NCBI RefSeq assembly: GCF_000497045.1
Contig: NW_015961989.1
Coordinates: 682,001 to 746,000, forward strand
Length of the DNA stretch: 64,000 nt
Direction: 5' to 3'
DNA from: Kalmanozyma brasiliensis GHG001
Taxonomy: Eukaryota; Basidiomycota; Ustilaginomycetes; Ustilaginales
Position numbers and translations under genes: made by a program. Of this stretch, positions 20,445 through 30,628 are shown in pieces (the first letter of the stretch is position 1; each line of letters begins with the position of its first letter). The notes under the pieces were generated by a model. That model worked only from the letters and a program-made list of their open reading frames with translations. It made no database searches and was not told the origin of the DNA.

Positions 20445-22379
20445 ATGCTTTTCAAGAGCTTCATTCCGGCGGCCGTGACACTGGCAGGCCTCGCCTCGGC
20501 CTGTCCCGGCATCGACCATGCCCACGGTCTGGCCCCACGTCAAGTCAACTACTCCACCACACCCAGCGGAGGCGAGAGCTTGCTCCGCCACCTCGTCTGG
20601 GGTGACCTCGTAGTTCTCGCTACGACTGATATTCATGGCTGGTACCAAGGTCATCAGAAAGCGAGCTACCCTGAGCCCAACTACTCCGGTGACTGGGGTG
20701 ACTTTGCCTCGTTCGTCTCGCACATGCGCAAGCTCGCCAAGGACAAGGGCGTTGATCTTCTTTTGGTTGACTCGGGCGACCTGCATGACGGTGCTGGTCT
20801 CAGCGATGGCTACCCTGCTGGTCAAGTGGACGGTCAGACCTCGAACCAGTTCCATGCTAAAGTCGACTATGATCTCTTGACCGTCGGCAACCACGAGCTG
20901 TACAAATACGACGTGGCTTGGAACACCCTGCAGGAGTTTGTGCCCGAGGCCAAGGGTCGCTACCTGGGCTCCAACGTCAACATCAGCCATGCTGGCAGCG
21001 ACGGCGGCGCCAACGTCACTTACACCTATGGCGACCGCTTCGTCAAATTCCAAACCGACGGCGGACGAAACGTCACCTCGCTCGGGGTGCTCTTCAACTT
21101 CACTGGCGCGGATTCCGGCATCACCGTTCAGGACCCGGCCAAGATGGTCAACGAGACGTGGTTCAACGACGCAATTCAGGAGCAGCCGGATGTCTTCCTG
21201 ATCGCGGGCCACATGCCTGTTCGAAACGACCAGTTCCCCGTCGTCGTCAACGCCATTCGCAAGGTGCACCCGACGACGCCGATCATGATCCTCGGCGGGC
21301 ACACGCACATTCGCGACTGCACGCAGTACGATCGCTACTCGATGGGGCTCGAAGCCGGACGCTATCTCGAGACCATCGGCTGGATGGCGATGAACTTTAC
21401 CGACAACGGTCCCACGTTCAACCGCTCGTACATCGACGCCAATCGCCGCAACTATGCCTTCCACGCAGGCCTCTCGAGCCCGTCCGATAACTTTGACACT
21501 GCACTCGGTCTCAACATCACCCAGCAGATGAACGGCGTGGCGGACGCATGGAATTTGTCGCACGTCTACGGCGTCGCTCCCCAGGACTACTACCTCCAGC
21601 GCGTTCCCATCAACGACACATCCTCGCTGATCAACTTTATGACCAACCAGGTGCTCCCCACTGTCATCTCGACTTCCAACCCAGATCGCAAGGACGTGCC
21701 GAACCTGGTCATCGCCAACAGCGGCAGTCAACGCTTCGACCTCTACGCCGGCAACTTTACCAAGAACGACCAGTACATCGTCTCGCCCTTTACGGATGCG
21801 TTCCAGTACATCCAGGACGTGCCGTACAAGTATGCCAGTCAGATCATCAACAAGCTCAACCGGGTCAAGTCGAGCAGTGCGAGGCGGGCCATCGCAGCGG
21901 TTGACGAGGAAGAGAGGGAGAAGTATGCCAAGGGTCACGTCTCGCACATCTACAACGCCTGGATGAAGGAGCAGCACTTCTTCGCGACGAGCCAGTCGGA
22001 AGCTGTTCGCGATCTGGCAAGGCTGGACGCTCGTGCGGCGGCGGAGGCAGCCAACCGCACCCTCGGCTATGTCACCAAGGACTCGTGCCCCGGCGCCGGC
22101 GATGACACCGTCCACACCGCCATCCCGTACGCTTCCGTGCCAGACTATGTGCAAAGCCCCGTGACAGGGTCGAATGTCACAGCCAACACCACCGTCGACG
22201 TCATCTTCCTCGACTTTATCGCCAAGAACGTCGTCAGCATCTTGAACGGACTGCAGAAGGACAGGAACTACACGCTCAACGATGTGGCCTCGTACAACCA
22301 GTACACCATTCAGGATATCTACCCGCTGTACGCCGAGCAGGTGTGGGCCAACAACGGCACCAACTCGACGTCGTCGTAA
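20445..22379 (+). CDS. Secreted metallophosphoesterase, 5'-nucleotidase-like
   Basis: A 644-residue protein with signal peptide (MLFKSFIPAAVTLAGLASAC). The calcineurin-like metal site is complete: TTDIHG (D62, H64), DSGDLHD (D112), VGNHE (N149-H150), AGH and GGHTHIRD. A C-terminal domain from about 360 includes LVIANSGSQRFDLYAGNFT and SPFTDAFQYI, as in fungal proteins related to yeast YHR202W and the 5'-nucleotidase/UshA group. More than 15 N-x-S/T sequons support passage through the secretory pathway. It probably hydrolyses nucleotide or other phosphomonoesters outside the plasma membrane or in the vacuole; the substrate is not evident. No GPI signal is obvious: the end NNGTNSTSS is hydrophilic. 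Uninterrupted. Confidence 0.85.
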   Translation: MLFKSFIPAAVTLAGLASACPGIDHAHGLAPRQVNYSTTPSGGESLLRHLVWGDLVVLATTDIHGWYQGHQKASYPEPNYSGDWGDFASFVSHMRKLAKDKGVDLLLVDSGDLHDGAGLSDGYPAGQVDGQTSNQFHAKVDYDLLTVGNHELYKYDVAWNTLQEFVPEAKGRYLGSNVNISHAGSDGGANVTYTYGDRFVKFQTDGGRNVTSLGVLFNFTGADSGITVQDPAKMVNETWFNDAIQEQPDVFLIAGHMPVRNDQFPVVVNAIRKVHPTTPIMILGGHTHIRDCTQYDRYSMGLEAGRYLETIGWMAMNFTDNGPTFNRSYIDANRRNYAFHAGLSSPSDNFDTALGLNITQQMNGVADAWNLSHVYGVAPQDYYLQRVPINDTSSLINFMTNQVLPTVISTSNPDRKDVPNLVIANSGSQRFDLYAGNFTKNDQYIVSPFTDAFQYIQDVPYKYASQIINKLNRVKSSSARRAIAAVDEEEREKYAKGHVSHIYNAWMKEQHFFATSQSEAVRDLARLDARAAAEAANRTLGYVTKDSCPGAGDDTVHTAIPYASVPDYVQSPVTGSNVTANTTVDVIFLDFIAKNVVSILNGLQKDRNYTLNDVASYNQYTIQDIYPLYAEQVWANNGTNSTSS

Positions 22380-22695
22380 GGTCATTCATGTAGAGGTTTA
22401 TGGCTGGAACTCAAGACCAAGATTGTGATGGACTCACTCACTTGCATCGTGTGAAAGTGAGACCGCTGCTTGTATACCCGGCGATCACATTGCGTGAGAT
22501 GTTCGCCGTGAAATAGATCATGTTGATGTTGCAACGACGAGAACGAACTTCATAAAATCCCGCCGGCTGTCAAGCAAGGCCTCTAACAAATTCGGAACGC
22601 GGACCCTGCCGCATGTCAATCGTGCATTTCCAGACGCCGTCCATCGATACCGCCCACCCACCATCCTTCATCTCATTTCATCCTCTCTGCCAAGA
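22380..22695. other. Short intergenic region
   Basis: 3' region of the phosphoesterase and promoter of the 22696 gene; nothing specific seen. Confidence 0.5.
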
Positions 22696-23788
22696 ATGAA
22701 CTCGCTCCCGGGGGCATCTGCCACCAGCTCGGCGCCCAACAGCACCGAACTCATGATCGCCCTCTCGCAGATCCAGCAGCTGATCCCACTGCTCGACTTT
22801 CGACCGGGGGGTCTGACGCACCTTTTGCCCACCCTTCTGACGCCGTTGCTGCCGACGAGCGATGCGACGGCGATGCAGGGTTACCGGGCGAGTGTCGAGC
22901 ATGCCTTTCGGGTTGCGGGCGAGCTGGTGGCGCGCGTGGGCGACGGGAGTACGCCTGCTGGCGCCGCGTTGGAGTTGGCTGAGCGGTTGATGAGGGAGGG
23001 CGACGAGGGAGCAAGAGTGCTGCGCGTCCGCAAGAAGAGGAGGTTGCTGGCGGAGCAGGAGAAGGCGATGGAGGCGAATGCGTGGGGACCGAGCGTGCCG
23101 GTGAGGGCAAAAGACGTCAAGGCGGATGCGGAGAAGAAGGAGGGCGCAGAGCAAGGGGCGGTGGAAGTATCCGCCTTTCTGCCGTCCCAGAACCCAGCGA
23201 ATACTGTACTCGCGACATCACAGCAGAACGTGCCACCACCAACAACAGCGCAGGCGGTGGGGAAGTATCTCACTGCGCTGCACGCATACCTCCAGACGAC
23301 GGTCGATAAAGGGTTGGCGCCACAAACGGTGCCGCTCAAACAGGTCAAGGCGCGCATCACCGCATTTGCACCGCAGGGCTTCACACTGGAGGTGCAGATC
23401 GCGCAGGTGATCAAGGCGGTCATCGAGGCGAGCTTCACGTACTGCTCCACGGCAGACGACGCAAACGAGGAGCGAGAGCTGCAGAGCGTCGAAGTGGCAG
23501 CTCTCACATTGGGCGGGGTCAGCGAGACCATTGTAAGTGCACAGGCTCTCCACAAGATGCGGGAAAGGAGTACTGATCCTCTATCTCCGTTCGCCGCAGA
23601 CATCAACAACACCAAGCGCATACCCAATCTTCCGCACGCTATCCACCGACCTCCTCACTCAAACGCAAAACGCGGTCCCTTCCCTCACCGCCGCCACGTC
23701 GGCAGACGCAAGGATATGGACAGCCTACACGCCGATCACCGAGACCATCACCCGTCTCATTCTCGCCGCCGCGCACTTCCAGTCGTGA
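22696..23788 (+). CDS. Unrecognised two-exon gene (possible Mediator Med27-type subunit)
   Basis: Spliced model 22696..23532 joined to 23600..23788, 341 residues. The 67-nt intron has GTAAGT, a CTGAT branch-like element and CCGCAG. Splicing replaces a frame that degenerates into His/Arg/Pro with TSTTPSAYPIFRTLSTDLL and a stop after AAAHFQS, which looks like real protein. The N-terminal ~100 residues are predicted helical (ALSQIQQLIPLLDF, LELAERLMREG), then comes a basic stretch VRKKRRLLAEQEKA. The C-terminal ~120 residues form a strand-rich segment ending in YPIFRTLSTDLLTQ. That order (N-terminal helices, C-terminal strands, then a Y-x-[VI]-F-R helix) recalls Mediator subunit 27, but similarity is too weak to name it. 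Confidence 0.65.
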
Positions 23789-23828
23789 TACACCATATCA
23801 ATTCGCAACTCTAAAGAATACAGAGACT

Positions 23829-26024
23829 CTACTCGTGCTTCTCATCGCCATTGACAGCGGTGGCACTGGACCCATTGCTCGTCTCGCGACTCCTCCTTCC
23901 TCCTCTCTTCTTCTCGCTGCCGGTACGATCGATCAGTCCCTGACTCGTCTCGACGTACTGGCTCCATCTGCGCTCAAAACTCTCGGTCAACTTCGCTGCC
24001 ACTCCTTCGCTGCCCTCGACCTTATCCGCGGAGATGGAGATGCTAAAGTCGCCGCCGTAGGAGCAGATGCCGATACCCAGTGTGCCCTTGCCTGCCTGGG
24101 GTGGGAGTGCGGTCCATCGGACCACCTCTTGTCCCGCAAGCGTGATGCGCTGCTTCGACGGGCAGGGCACGTTGGTGACCACGGCGGTGAAGCAGGTGAG
24201 AATGCGTTCGGTGACCCAGGTCGTTGGCCAACGCGTCGCGTTCAACGGATGCTTGGGGATCAGCCCGAACGGCACAGGGTAGAGGAACGGCAGCTGACCA
24301 GTGAGCTGGACGAGGTGAAAGGCGATCTTGGGCAGCAACGAGTTCTTGAGAATGTTCAAGCGGCTGTGGGTGGTGTGCAGACGCTTGTGCAAGGTCTTTG
24401 TCTCCGTCGAGAGACCGGATGTGGTGGGCAGGTAGGCGATTCCACCCGTCGACAGGTTGCGCAACGACCAGTCGCCCGGCTCGCGGATCGAGATGGGGAT
24501 CATAATCCCAATCGGCGAGGGGAGGATCTTGTGCGAAACACGCTTGACAGCGTTGAACCAACCCGGCTGATCCCGTTGGCGATCGAGCTCGTCGTTGATC
24601 ACATCGGCAATGACGGTGCAGATGATGTCGTTGACCGTGAGGTGCGTGCCGATGAACGGACGAGAGACACGTTTGCCTCCCTGCACCTTGTCCAGAAGAG
24701 TACCCGGTTGAGGACCTGAAAAGGCCTTGGAGATGAGCTTGACGTCGGAAAGCGGGATGCTTTTGGAGATGCTGAACTCCTTCTCGTGCTTCCGGGGGCC
24801 TGGGTAGCTCGCGGTGACGTAGCGCTGACGCCAGAAGGTCATCATGAAGAAGAAGCTTGTGTGAACAGACAGCGTCACGCAGCCAAAGAGGTCCTTGAGG
24901 AACCCAACGAACCAGCTGGTCCAGTAAAGCGTGATCATGACGAGCTGCAGCGCGATGGTGCCGTGGTACCGATCGAGGCTGGCGAGCTTCTTGTTCATGC
25001 GCGAGGGCAACGCCTTGCCCTGCTTGGCGTCGCTTAGCAGCTGCGCACCGTCGGCCATCATGCTCTCGAGCTTGGGTCCGAGCGAGGTGATGAAGAGCTG
25101 GCTCATGATGAAGCCTTGACCGTCGGCCATGGTGTGATGGCCACGAATGACGCAGGCACCCTTGGCACCCGTCTCTTCGTCGACAAAGTTTTCGAGCAGG
25201 ATCGATTCCCAGAGCGGCTTGGTGTAGTCCCAGTCCTGGGCGATGAACTCGGATGCATAGGCCTCGAGCTCGCGTCGACCGGCGTTGCCAGGAAGGTTCT
25301 CAGCGCGCATGTGGTGGTTGATGTCAAAGTTGGCATCGTCGACAAAGACGGTACCGTGGAAGAAACGACCGACGTCGGCGAGCTTCTGCTTGTACTTGGG
25401 GAAATGGTCGACCTGCTTGAGGATGGCGTCCTTGATGTCCTGGAGCTGGGGCGGCTCCTTGAAGGTGTACGTAGCGGTGCAAACGGGGTTGAACTTGCTG
25501 ACACCGTCCATGAGGAGCCACATGTTGTCGATACCGCCGATGGCGTTGGCTCTGCTGAAGATCTCCCACTGGATGAGACGCTCGAGGTACTCGGCAAAGC
25601 CCAGGGCTTTGTGAGCGACCTGTTCGAGCACTCCACCTTTGCGCTGGTCGACCACCTTCTGGAGCGCCGCCTCGGTGCGCTCGGCTACATTGTGGATGGT
25701 GGATCCAAGAGCGGGAGTGTTGTAGCCGGACGCCCAAGGGCTTTCGTCGAGGGAAGAGACGATGCCAGGGAAGAGAGGGTAGAAGAACTTGCTGGTGGGC
25801 GTGGTGGTGCCGTCGGCGCTCGCACCGCCGTTGCCGTTTCCGTTGAGGTTGAGGCTGGTGATGCTGTTCATGCGGGCAAAGCGAGAAGACGATTGCACCT
25901 TGGGACTTCCGTTGGCGCCAGCGAATTTGACGGAGACGTTGGGATCCAAGGTGGCAGTGGGGCCGGAGCCCTTGACCTTGGCGGCTGGAGATGCGGTGGC
26001 AGGTTTGTCTGCTGTCGTCGACAT
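23829..26024 (-). CDS. Wax ester synthase / diacylglycerol acyltransferase-family enzyme
   Basis: A 731-residue protein. The start is the ATG at 26024, supported by a TATA box ~95 bp upstream. After a ~100-residue Ser/Gly/Asn-rich leader comes the WES acyltransferase domain: RANAIGGIDNMWLLMD, FHGTVFVDDANFDINHH and the catalytic HHxxxDG motif as HHTMADG (296-302), with QDWDYTKPLWE before it. A hydrophobic segment FVGFLKDLFGCVTL / HTSFFFMMTFW may anchor it in the ER. The C-terminal half has TVNDIICTVIADVIN and GIMIPISIREPGD, the WS/DGAT C-terminal domain. Such enzymes esterify acyl-CoA to fatty alcohols or diacylglycerol; which substrate is used here cannot be read from sequence. The gene is convergent with its neighbour, with only ~40 bp between stops. 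Confidence 0.88.
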   Translation of the reverse strand: MSTTADKPATASPAAKVKGSGPTATLDPNVSVKFAGANGSPKVQSSSRFARMNSITSLNLNGNGNGGASADGTTTPTSKFFYPLFPGIVSSLDESPWASGYNTPALGSTIHNVAERTEAALQKVVDQRKGGVLEQVAHKALGFAEYLERLIQWEIFSRANAIGGIDNMWLLMDGVSKFNPVCTATYTFKEPPQLQDIKDAILKQVDHFPKYKQKLADVGRFFHGTVFVDDANFDINHHMRAENLPGNAGRRELEAYASEFIAQDWDYTKPLWESILLENFVDEETGAKGACVIRGHHTMADGQGFIMSQLFITSLGPKLESMMADGAQLLSDAKQGKALPSRMNKKLASLDRYHGTIALQLVMITLYWTSWFVGFLKDLFGCVTLSVHTSFFFMMTFWRQRYVTASYPGPRKHEKEFSISKSIPLSDVKLISKAFSGPQPGTLLDKVQGGKRVSRPFIGTHLTVNDIICTVIADVINDELDRQRDQPGWFNAVKRVSHKILPSPIGIMIPISIREPGDWSLRNLSTGGIAYLPTTSGLSTETKTLHKRLHTTHSRLNILKNSLLPKIAFHLVQLTGQLPFLYPVPFGLIPKHPLNATRWPTTWVTERILTCFTAVVTNVPCPSKQRITLAGQEVVRWTALPPQAGKGTLGIGICSYGGDFSISISADKVEGSEGVAAKLTESFERRWSQYVETSQGLIDRTGSEKKRGGRRSRETSNGSSATAVNGDEKHE

Positions 26025-26506
26025 GTTTGCGTGCGAAGCAGAGAGAGGTGGAAAGGATGTAGGGGGGCGAATCACTGCATGAGAACAGTGTGGTGCTGGT
26101 GGTCGTAAAGGTGGCCTATATAGACCAGACGAGAAGAAGTTCGCCACGATGACAGCTCCGAGTGGGGAAACTTTAAGGTGGGACAAGCGGACAAATTTGG
26201 TGGTTTCCGCTCAAACGTCATCGTCCCAAATCACCGTTTCCACCGGCAGCGGGCTCGGCTAAAAGTGGGCGTTCCTAACCAGAAATGGTTGCCGCTCGGG
26301 CGGTGACTGTGGGGAATTTTGTGATTTGTTAGATCACCAAAACAGCTTTCGTTTCAACTTTCGAAAAGGATCCGAGATCCGCGACTGTGAATCAAGCGCG
26401 TCCGCAATGATCTTGTAGCAGCTGCGCTTCTTCTCCTCCTCCATTCCTGCTATTTAGCTCGGATCGGAAGCATAGCTGACTTGATCTTCAGCAGCCATCA
26501 GCCAGT
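26025..26506. other. Divergent promoter, WS/DGAT and TAF5
   Basis: Apart from the TATA box at 26116, no other element was recognised. The region near 26320-26360 is relatively AT-rich. Confidence 0.5.
26116..26123 (-). promoter_or_regulatory. TATA box for the WS/DGAT-family gene
   Basis: The palindromic CTATATAG lies ~95 bp upstream of the chosen ATG (26024), which argues against the in-frame start further upstream at 26186. Confidence 0.55.
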
Positions 26507-29491
26507 ATGCCCGCACCAACAGCTGCCGCGGCTTCGGCAGCGGATGACAAGGCAGCCATCAACGACAAAGCAGCACTCGGCAAGACCACCGACTCGACAG
26601 GTCAAACTCCAAAAGATGGCACCATTCCATTGCCATCCACGTCCGCAGCATCAGGCTCAGCAGCGCCCGCCAACGAAGCGTCAGCTGGGAGCGTGTTCAG
26701 TAGCCCAGACATGACTGCAGCTGTCCTCACCTACCTCCAGAAGCGCGGCTTTGATCGTGTCGAGGCTGCTTTCAAGGCCGAGCTCGATGCGCTCGCTTCG
26801 GGTGCAAGCGCAGAACAGGCCGCTGCCGCTGCTGACAAACTCGGACGGCCACCCACAGTCAGTCTTGAAGATCTGGCTGCCAGGAACGCTCCTCGCACAA
26901 CGGCTGACAAGGACGGCGACAAGGACAAGGACGCCGTAGAACCCACCACCAAAGACCAGAACGCTGTCGCCGATGGAGATCTCACCTTTGCCGAGGACGG
27001 CGACGTGTCGGCCGCAGCAACACAAGCTCTGCTCCTCGACCCAACCGATCGCGCAAGAGGGTTTGCCATGCTCAAGTCGTGGTGCCACGGCAGTCTCGAC
27101 ATCTACCAACCCGAGCTGCTGCCCATCTTGCTACCGCTCTTTGTCCACTCCTTCCTTGACCTCGTCCTGATGGGTCACGGCCCAGCTGCCTCGGCGCTCT
27201 ACACCGCTCACGCTGCCTCGTTCCTGCCCACCCACACTGCGCTTCTCTCTCAGATTCGCTCGCTGGCGCTACCGTCGCACATCCAGTCGGACTCGCTTGC
27301 GCAACGATTTCGATCCGAGCGTTACATCGTCAAGATGTCCAACACCGTCTTCAGCCTGCTCCTCGGCTGGCTGACCGATGGAGGTGGACCGGTGTCGGGC
27401 TCGACGAGCAGCCTCGAGGAAGCCGAAGCACCTGCCCGACGAGGAAGGGAAGCCATGCTCAAGATCATCAACGAGAGGTGTCGGATCCAGGTCCTCGCTG
27501 CGCAGCCTTACCAGATCGACGCGGCAGTATTGGAAGAGGGCACTGGGCTCACGGGTGCTGGACCCACCTACTCGAGCGTCACCACAGGTGCTGCGGGTCG
27601 AAGTCGCATGCACGCCTCGATATCTAAGAACGCGGTGACGCGAGGCGATGCGCTCGCCGAGTTCAACGCTAGAGCTGCGGGACCTCAACTCAAGCTCCAC
27701 CCGACCGTGCCGTTAACCGAGAGGCTGGAGACCGAAGTTCAGAAAGAGCTGCAGGAGGTAGAGCGCCGCGAGAAGGAGACGACCGCGGCAGTGACAGCAG
27801 AACAGAACAAGGAAGCGGAGGCATCGGGTTCGACTGCAGCTGCTGCGCAAGAGGGGGCCGACGGGAGCAATGCGAATCAGCAGCAGGATGGTGATGCAAC
27901 GATGCAAGATGCGACGGCCGGTGAAGACGCTCAAGACGGCGATGCTGCTTCCAGAGCCCGTACAGCATCCGTGCGTCCATCTGAACCGCCCACCTCTGCT
28001 CCAGGGACAGCACCACCCACCACCGCCGCCGAAGCAAAATCCAACGAGCCCGACTTCTCCGGTGGCCTCCTCGCTGCGAGCATCACCGACCTCCCGCCCC
28101 AAGCACCGACATTCCGCACCGTCGACGTCAAGCGCGAAGTTCAGCGCGTTCGCGACGCTCGCAAGCGGATCCGTCTCGATCCATCCCTGCTCAGTGCCTC
28201 CACCTCGACCGGCTTCACCTCTGGCGTCCGAGATCCGGCTCTCAATGGGCTTGGCGAGCAAGGCGCGCACGCCGCACGCGTCGCCGCCCTCCCCTCGGTC
28301 TGCGCCTACACCTTCCACGACGCCGACGACGGCATCACCTGCTCCACCTTTTCGGACGACATCACGCTCATGGCTGCCGGTTTCGAGGAGTCGTTTGTCC
28401 AGCTCTGGTCGCTCAAGGGTGAAAAGCTGCGCGGGGTTCGGGGCAACCCTCATCTCTCGTCCATTCGAGACAGCCGCACACTGGCACGTCAACGCGAGGC
28501 GGAATCTTACTCGACCCGTCGGCTCATCGGTCACAGCGGCCCGGTGTATGCCGTGGACTTTGATCCCGTCGGCGGGTCCGCCTCGCCCCCTCGCCACCTG
28601 CTCAGCTGTTCCGCCGACGCGACCGCCCGCCTGTGGAGTCTGGACACGTACAGTGCGCTCGTCGCCTACCGAGGGCACCAGCATCCCGTGTGGGACGTGA
28701 AATGGTCTCCCATCGGCACGTACTTTGCCACCGCCTCCGCGGACAAGACAGCCCGTCTGTGGTCCACGGAACGCGTCAACCCACTCCGCATGTACGCCGG
28801 CCATCTCTCGGACGTGGACTGCCTCACATTCCATCCCAACAGCCTGTACCTTGCGACGGGATCGAGCGACCGCAGTTGTCGGCTGTGGGACGTTCAGCGC
28901 GGGGCGTGCGTGCGGCTGTTCGTGGGGCACCAGTCGGCCATCTCGTGCGTCAAGATCAGCCCGGATGGCCGATACCTTGCGAGCGCCGCAGCTGGGAATG
29001 GCACAGCGTCGCAGTTCACCGGCGTCGACGGGGTGGATCCGACCTCTCGCGGTGCGCATCAGAATGACGTCGCCATCTCCCTGTGGGATCTTGCCAGTGG
29101 ACGACGGATCAAAAAGATGTGGGGCCACGAGGAGAGGGTGTACTCGATGGACTTTTCGGCGGATGGATCGTTGTTGGTGACGGGCAGCGAGGATTGCAGT
29201 GTGCGTTGCTGGGATGTGAGGGCGGTGGGAGGGGCGAGGAAGGTGCCCGCAAAAGGGAGTTTGGAGGCGCAACAGGCGGTGGGCGGGGCAGGGATGGGCG
29301 CACCGACGCCGGCTCAGCTCGCAAGTGGCGGCCTCGCAAGCGCTGCTGCGGCGAGCCAGACCAGCGGCGCGGACCTGGCCAATACCAGCGCGGACTGCGT
29401 CGCCACGTTCCACACGAAGCGCACCCCAGTGCTGGATGTGCATTTCACCCCGAGGAATCTGTGCCTCGTCGCGGGCGTCTACGAGGATTGA
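26507..29491 (+). CDS. TAF5: TFIID/SAGA subunit TAF5, WD40-repeat protein
   Basis: A 994-residue nuclear protein. An Ala-rich leader is followed by a LisH motif (VLTYLQKRGFDRVEAAF, about 70-87) and the TFIID NTD2 dimerisation domain (about 185-275: GFAMLKSWCHGSLDIYQPEL ... FVHSFLDLVL). A low-complexity Ala/Glu/Thr linker spans about 390-540. The WD40 propeller runs from about 600 to the end, with repeats such as LIGHSGPVYAVDFDP, YRGHQHPVWDVKWSP, YAGHLSDVDCLTFHP, FVGHQSAISCVKISP and WGHEERVYSMDFSADG ending in W-D dipeptides. This architecture is diagnostic for TAF5, a scaffold of TFIID and SAGA. A ~50-residue Ala/Gly-rich insertion lies before the last blade. Uninterrupted. Confidence 0.95.
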   Translation: MPAPTAAAASAADDKAAINDKAALGKTTDSTGQTPKDGTIPLPSTSAASGSAAPANEASAGSVFSSPDMTAAVLTYLQKRGFDRVEAAFKAELDALASGASAEQAAAAADKLGRPPTVSLEDLAARNAPRTTADKDGDKDKDAVEPTTKDQNAVADGDLTFAEDGDVSAAATQALLLDPTDRARGFAMLKSWCHGSLDIYQPELLPILLPLFVHSFLDLVLMGHGPAASALYTAHAASFLPTHTALLSQIRSLALPSHIQSDSLAQRFRSERYIVKMSNTVFSLLLGWLTDGGGPVSGSTSSLEEAEAPARRGREAMLKIINERCRIQVLAAQPYQIDAAVLEEGTGLTGAGPTYSSVTTGAAGRSRMHASISKNAVTRGDALAEFNARAAGPQLKLHPTVPLTERLETEVQKELQEVERREKETTAAVTAEQNKEAEASGSTAAAAQEGADGSNANQQQDGDATMQDATAGEDAQDGDAASRARTASVRPSEPPTSAPGTAPPTTAAEAKSNEPDFSGGLLAASITDLPPQAPTFRTVDVKREVQRVRDARKRIRLDPSLLSASTSTGFTSGVRDPALNGLGEQGAHAARVAALPSVCAYTFHDADDGITCSTFSDDITLMAAGFEESFVQLWSLKGEKLRGVRGNPHLSSIRDSRTLARQREAESYSTRRLIGHSGPVYAVDFDPVGGSASPPRHLLSCSADATARLWSLDTYSALVAYRGHQHPVWDVKWSPIGTYFATASADKTARLWSTERVNPLRMYAGHLSDVDCLTFHPNSLYLATGSSDRSCRLWDVQRGACVRLFVGHQSAISCVKISPDGRYLASAAAGNGTASQFTGVDGVDPTSRGAHQNDVAISLWDLASGRRIKKMWGHEERVYSMDFSADGSLLVTGSEDCSVRCWDVRAVGGARKVPAKGSLEAQQAVGGAGMGAPTPAQLASGGLASAAAASQTSGADLANTSADCVATFHTKRTPVLDVHFTPRNLCLVAGVYED

Positions 29492-29905
29492 TAGGAGCGT
29501 CACAGCCATCGTGCTCAATACCAGAGTCATTCTCGCAAATTCGTTCCGCCGGGCCTGTGCGCATGTGACAAAGCAAAAGTCAAAGTTGTGCGGCAAGCTC
29601 GAAGCGCCGACCAGCAGAGTCTGGTTTCGCAGGTGCCGTTGGAGTGCTACGGTGGCTGAGCTCTGTGAGTTGTCGCTAGGCGTGCGTGACAGCAGTGACG
29701 ACAACTGCGCTTCAACTTTGAGCAACTGAGCCGCCCTTTCTATAATCACACACATCTCCTCCTACTGCAGGCTTCGCGACTCAGCCCTCGAGCTCAGCCT
29801 CAACGACTCAGCCAACTCACTCTTCCTTTCTCATATCCCTTCACCTCCATCATCAACCCTGATCCCTACCCTCATTTGACTGACTCGCCTCTTCGGTCTC
29901 TCATT
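29492..29905. other. Intergenic, TAF5 3' region and promoter of family member A
   Basis: Bases 29735-29900 are pyrimidine-rich with CTATAATCAC near 29738, a possible weak TATA. Nothing else seen. Confidence 0.5.
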
Positions 29906-30628
29906 ATGGTCCGACGAGGTAGTGGCGTCCGAGCCGGAGCCAGTTCCGCGCCACCTGCCGCAGCCGCGTCGTCAGACGAACCTACACCCCTCGACCAGCT
30001 GCGTGCACTCAACAGAGAGCTTGCAGAACGGGACCGTCAAGGTTTTCAAACTCGCACCACTGTCCTTGACCCCTCGATCGTCAGGACTGCCGAACCTTTC
30101 ATCGAATTCGTGACCAAGTGGGTCCGCGAATATTACAGCTGCACCCGCGACGAAGCCTTCGAGCGTATGAAGCGTGGGGAGAGTCCGGATGGACTGTCTA
30201 TGTCGCTGCTCCAGAAGACTCTGTGGGACTGGCCGATGCCGGACGAGCGGGGCCTTCGCTCGACGATGATCGCGGACTTGGGCCGTAACGTCGCAAACAG
30301 ATACCTCAACGAGATGCGCCGGATCAGAAGCCTTGCCCTGCTGGACCCTTATGCTAAAGCGGGCGAGCCGGATTGCGAGACTCTCAACGTTCCTCGAGAG
30401 TTCAGAAACAAGTATCTGCTGACAATCGGGACCATCAGGGCCCAGTGGACGGCTTACTTGCAGGTCATCGGTCGCGAGCACATGATGGACATCCCAGCGG
30501 ACCAACTCAACGAGTCCAACTATCTGCCTTACGCCAGCATGTCGGTGCATTTCGTGTCCAACATCTTCCCCACCTATGTGGAGCGAGGCCTGCTCCGCCC
30601 CGAAGACGACGAGTCACAGCAGCGCTAA
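29906..30628 (+). CDS. Unrecognised small protein, family member A
   Basis: A 240-residue protein from the ATG at 29906 (MVRRGSGVRAG), preceded by a CT-rich leader. It has no signal peptide, membrane segment or known motif. After an Ala/Ser-rich N-terminus, residues ~55-190 form a charged helical domain: RTAEPFIEFVTKWVREYY, CTRDEAFERMKRG, MIADLGRNVANRYLNEM, ETLNVPREFRNKYLLT, QWTAYLQVI. The same domain occurs in member B at 39001-39558, and a decayed copy at 40079. Member A has an extra ~50-residue tail after QVI (IPADQLNESNYLPYAS ... VERGLL). Function unknown; the conserved core suggests selection on a real protein. Confidence 0.8.
   Translation: MVRRGSGVRAGASSAPPAAAASSDEPTPLDQLRALNRELAERDRQGFQTRTTVLDPSIVRTAEPFIEFVTKWVREYYSCTRDEAFERMKRGESPDGLSMSLLQKTLWDWPMPDERGLRSTMIADLGRNVANRYLNEMRRIRSLALLDPYAKAGEPDCETLNVPREFRNKYLLTIGTIRAQWTAYLQVIGREHMMDIPADQLNESNYLPYASMSVHFVSNIFPTYVERGLLRPEDDESQQR

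Noticed and set aside
20337..22385. 682-codon open frame on - opposite the metallophosphoesterase
   Set aside because: Mirror frame; all metal motifs are on the plus strand.
27713..29755. 680-codon open frame on - opposite TAF5
   Set aside because: Antisense of the WD40 repeats, Arg/His/Val-rich and motif-free.
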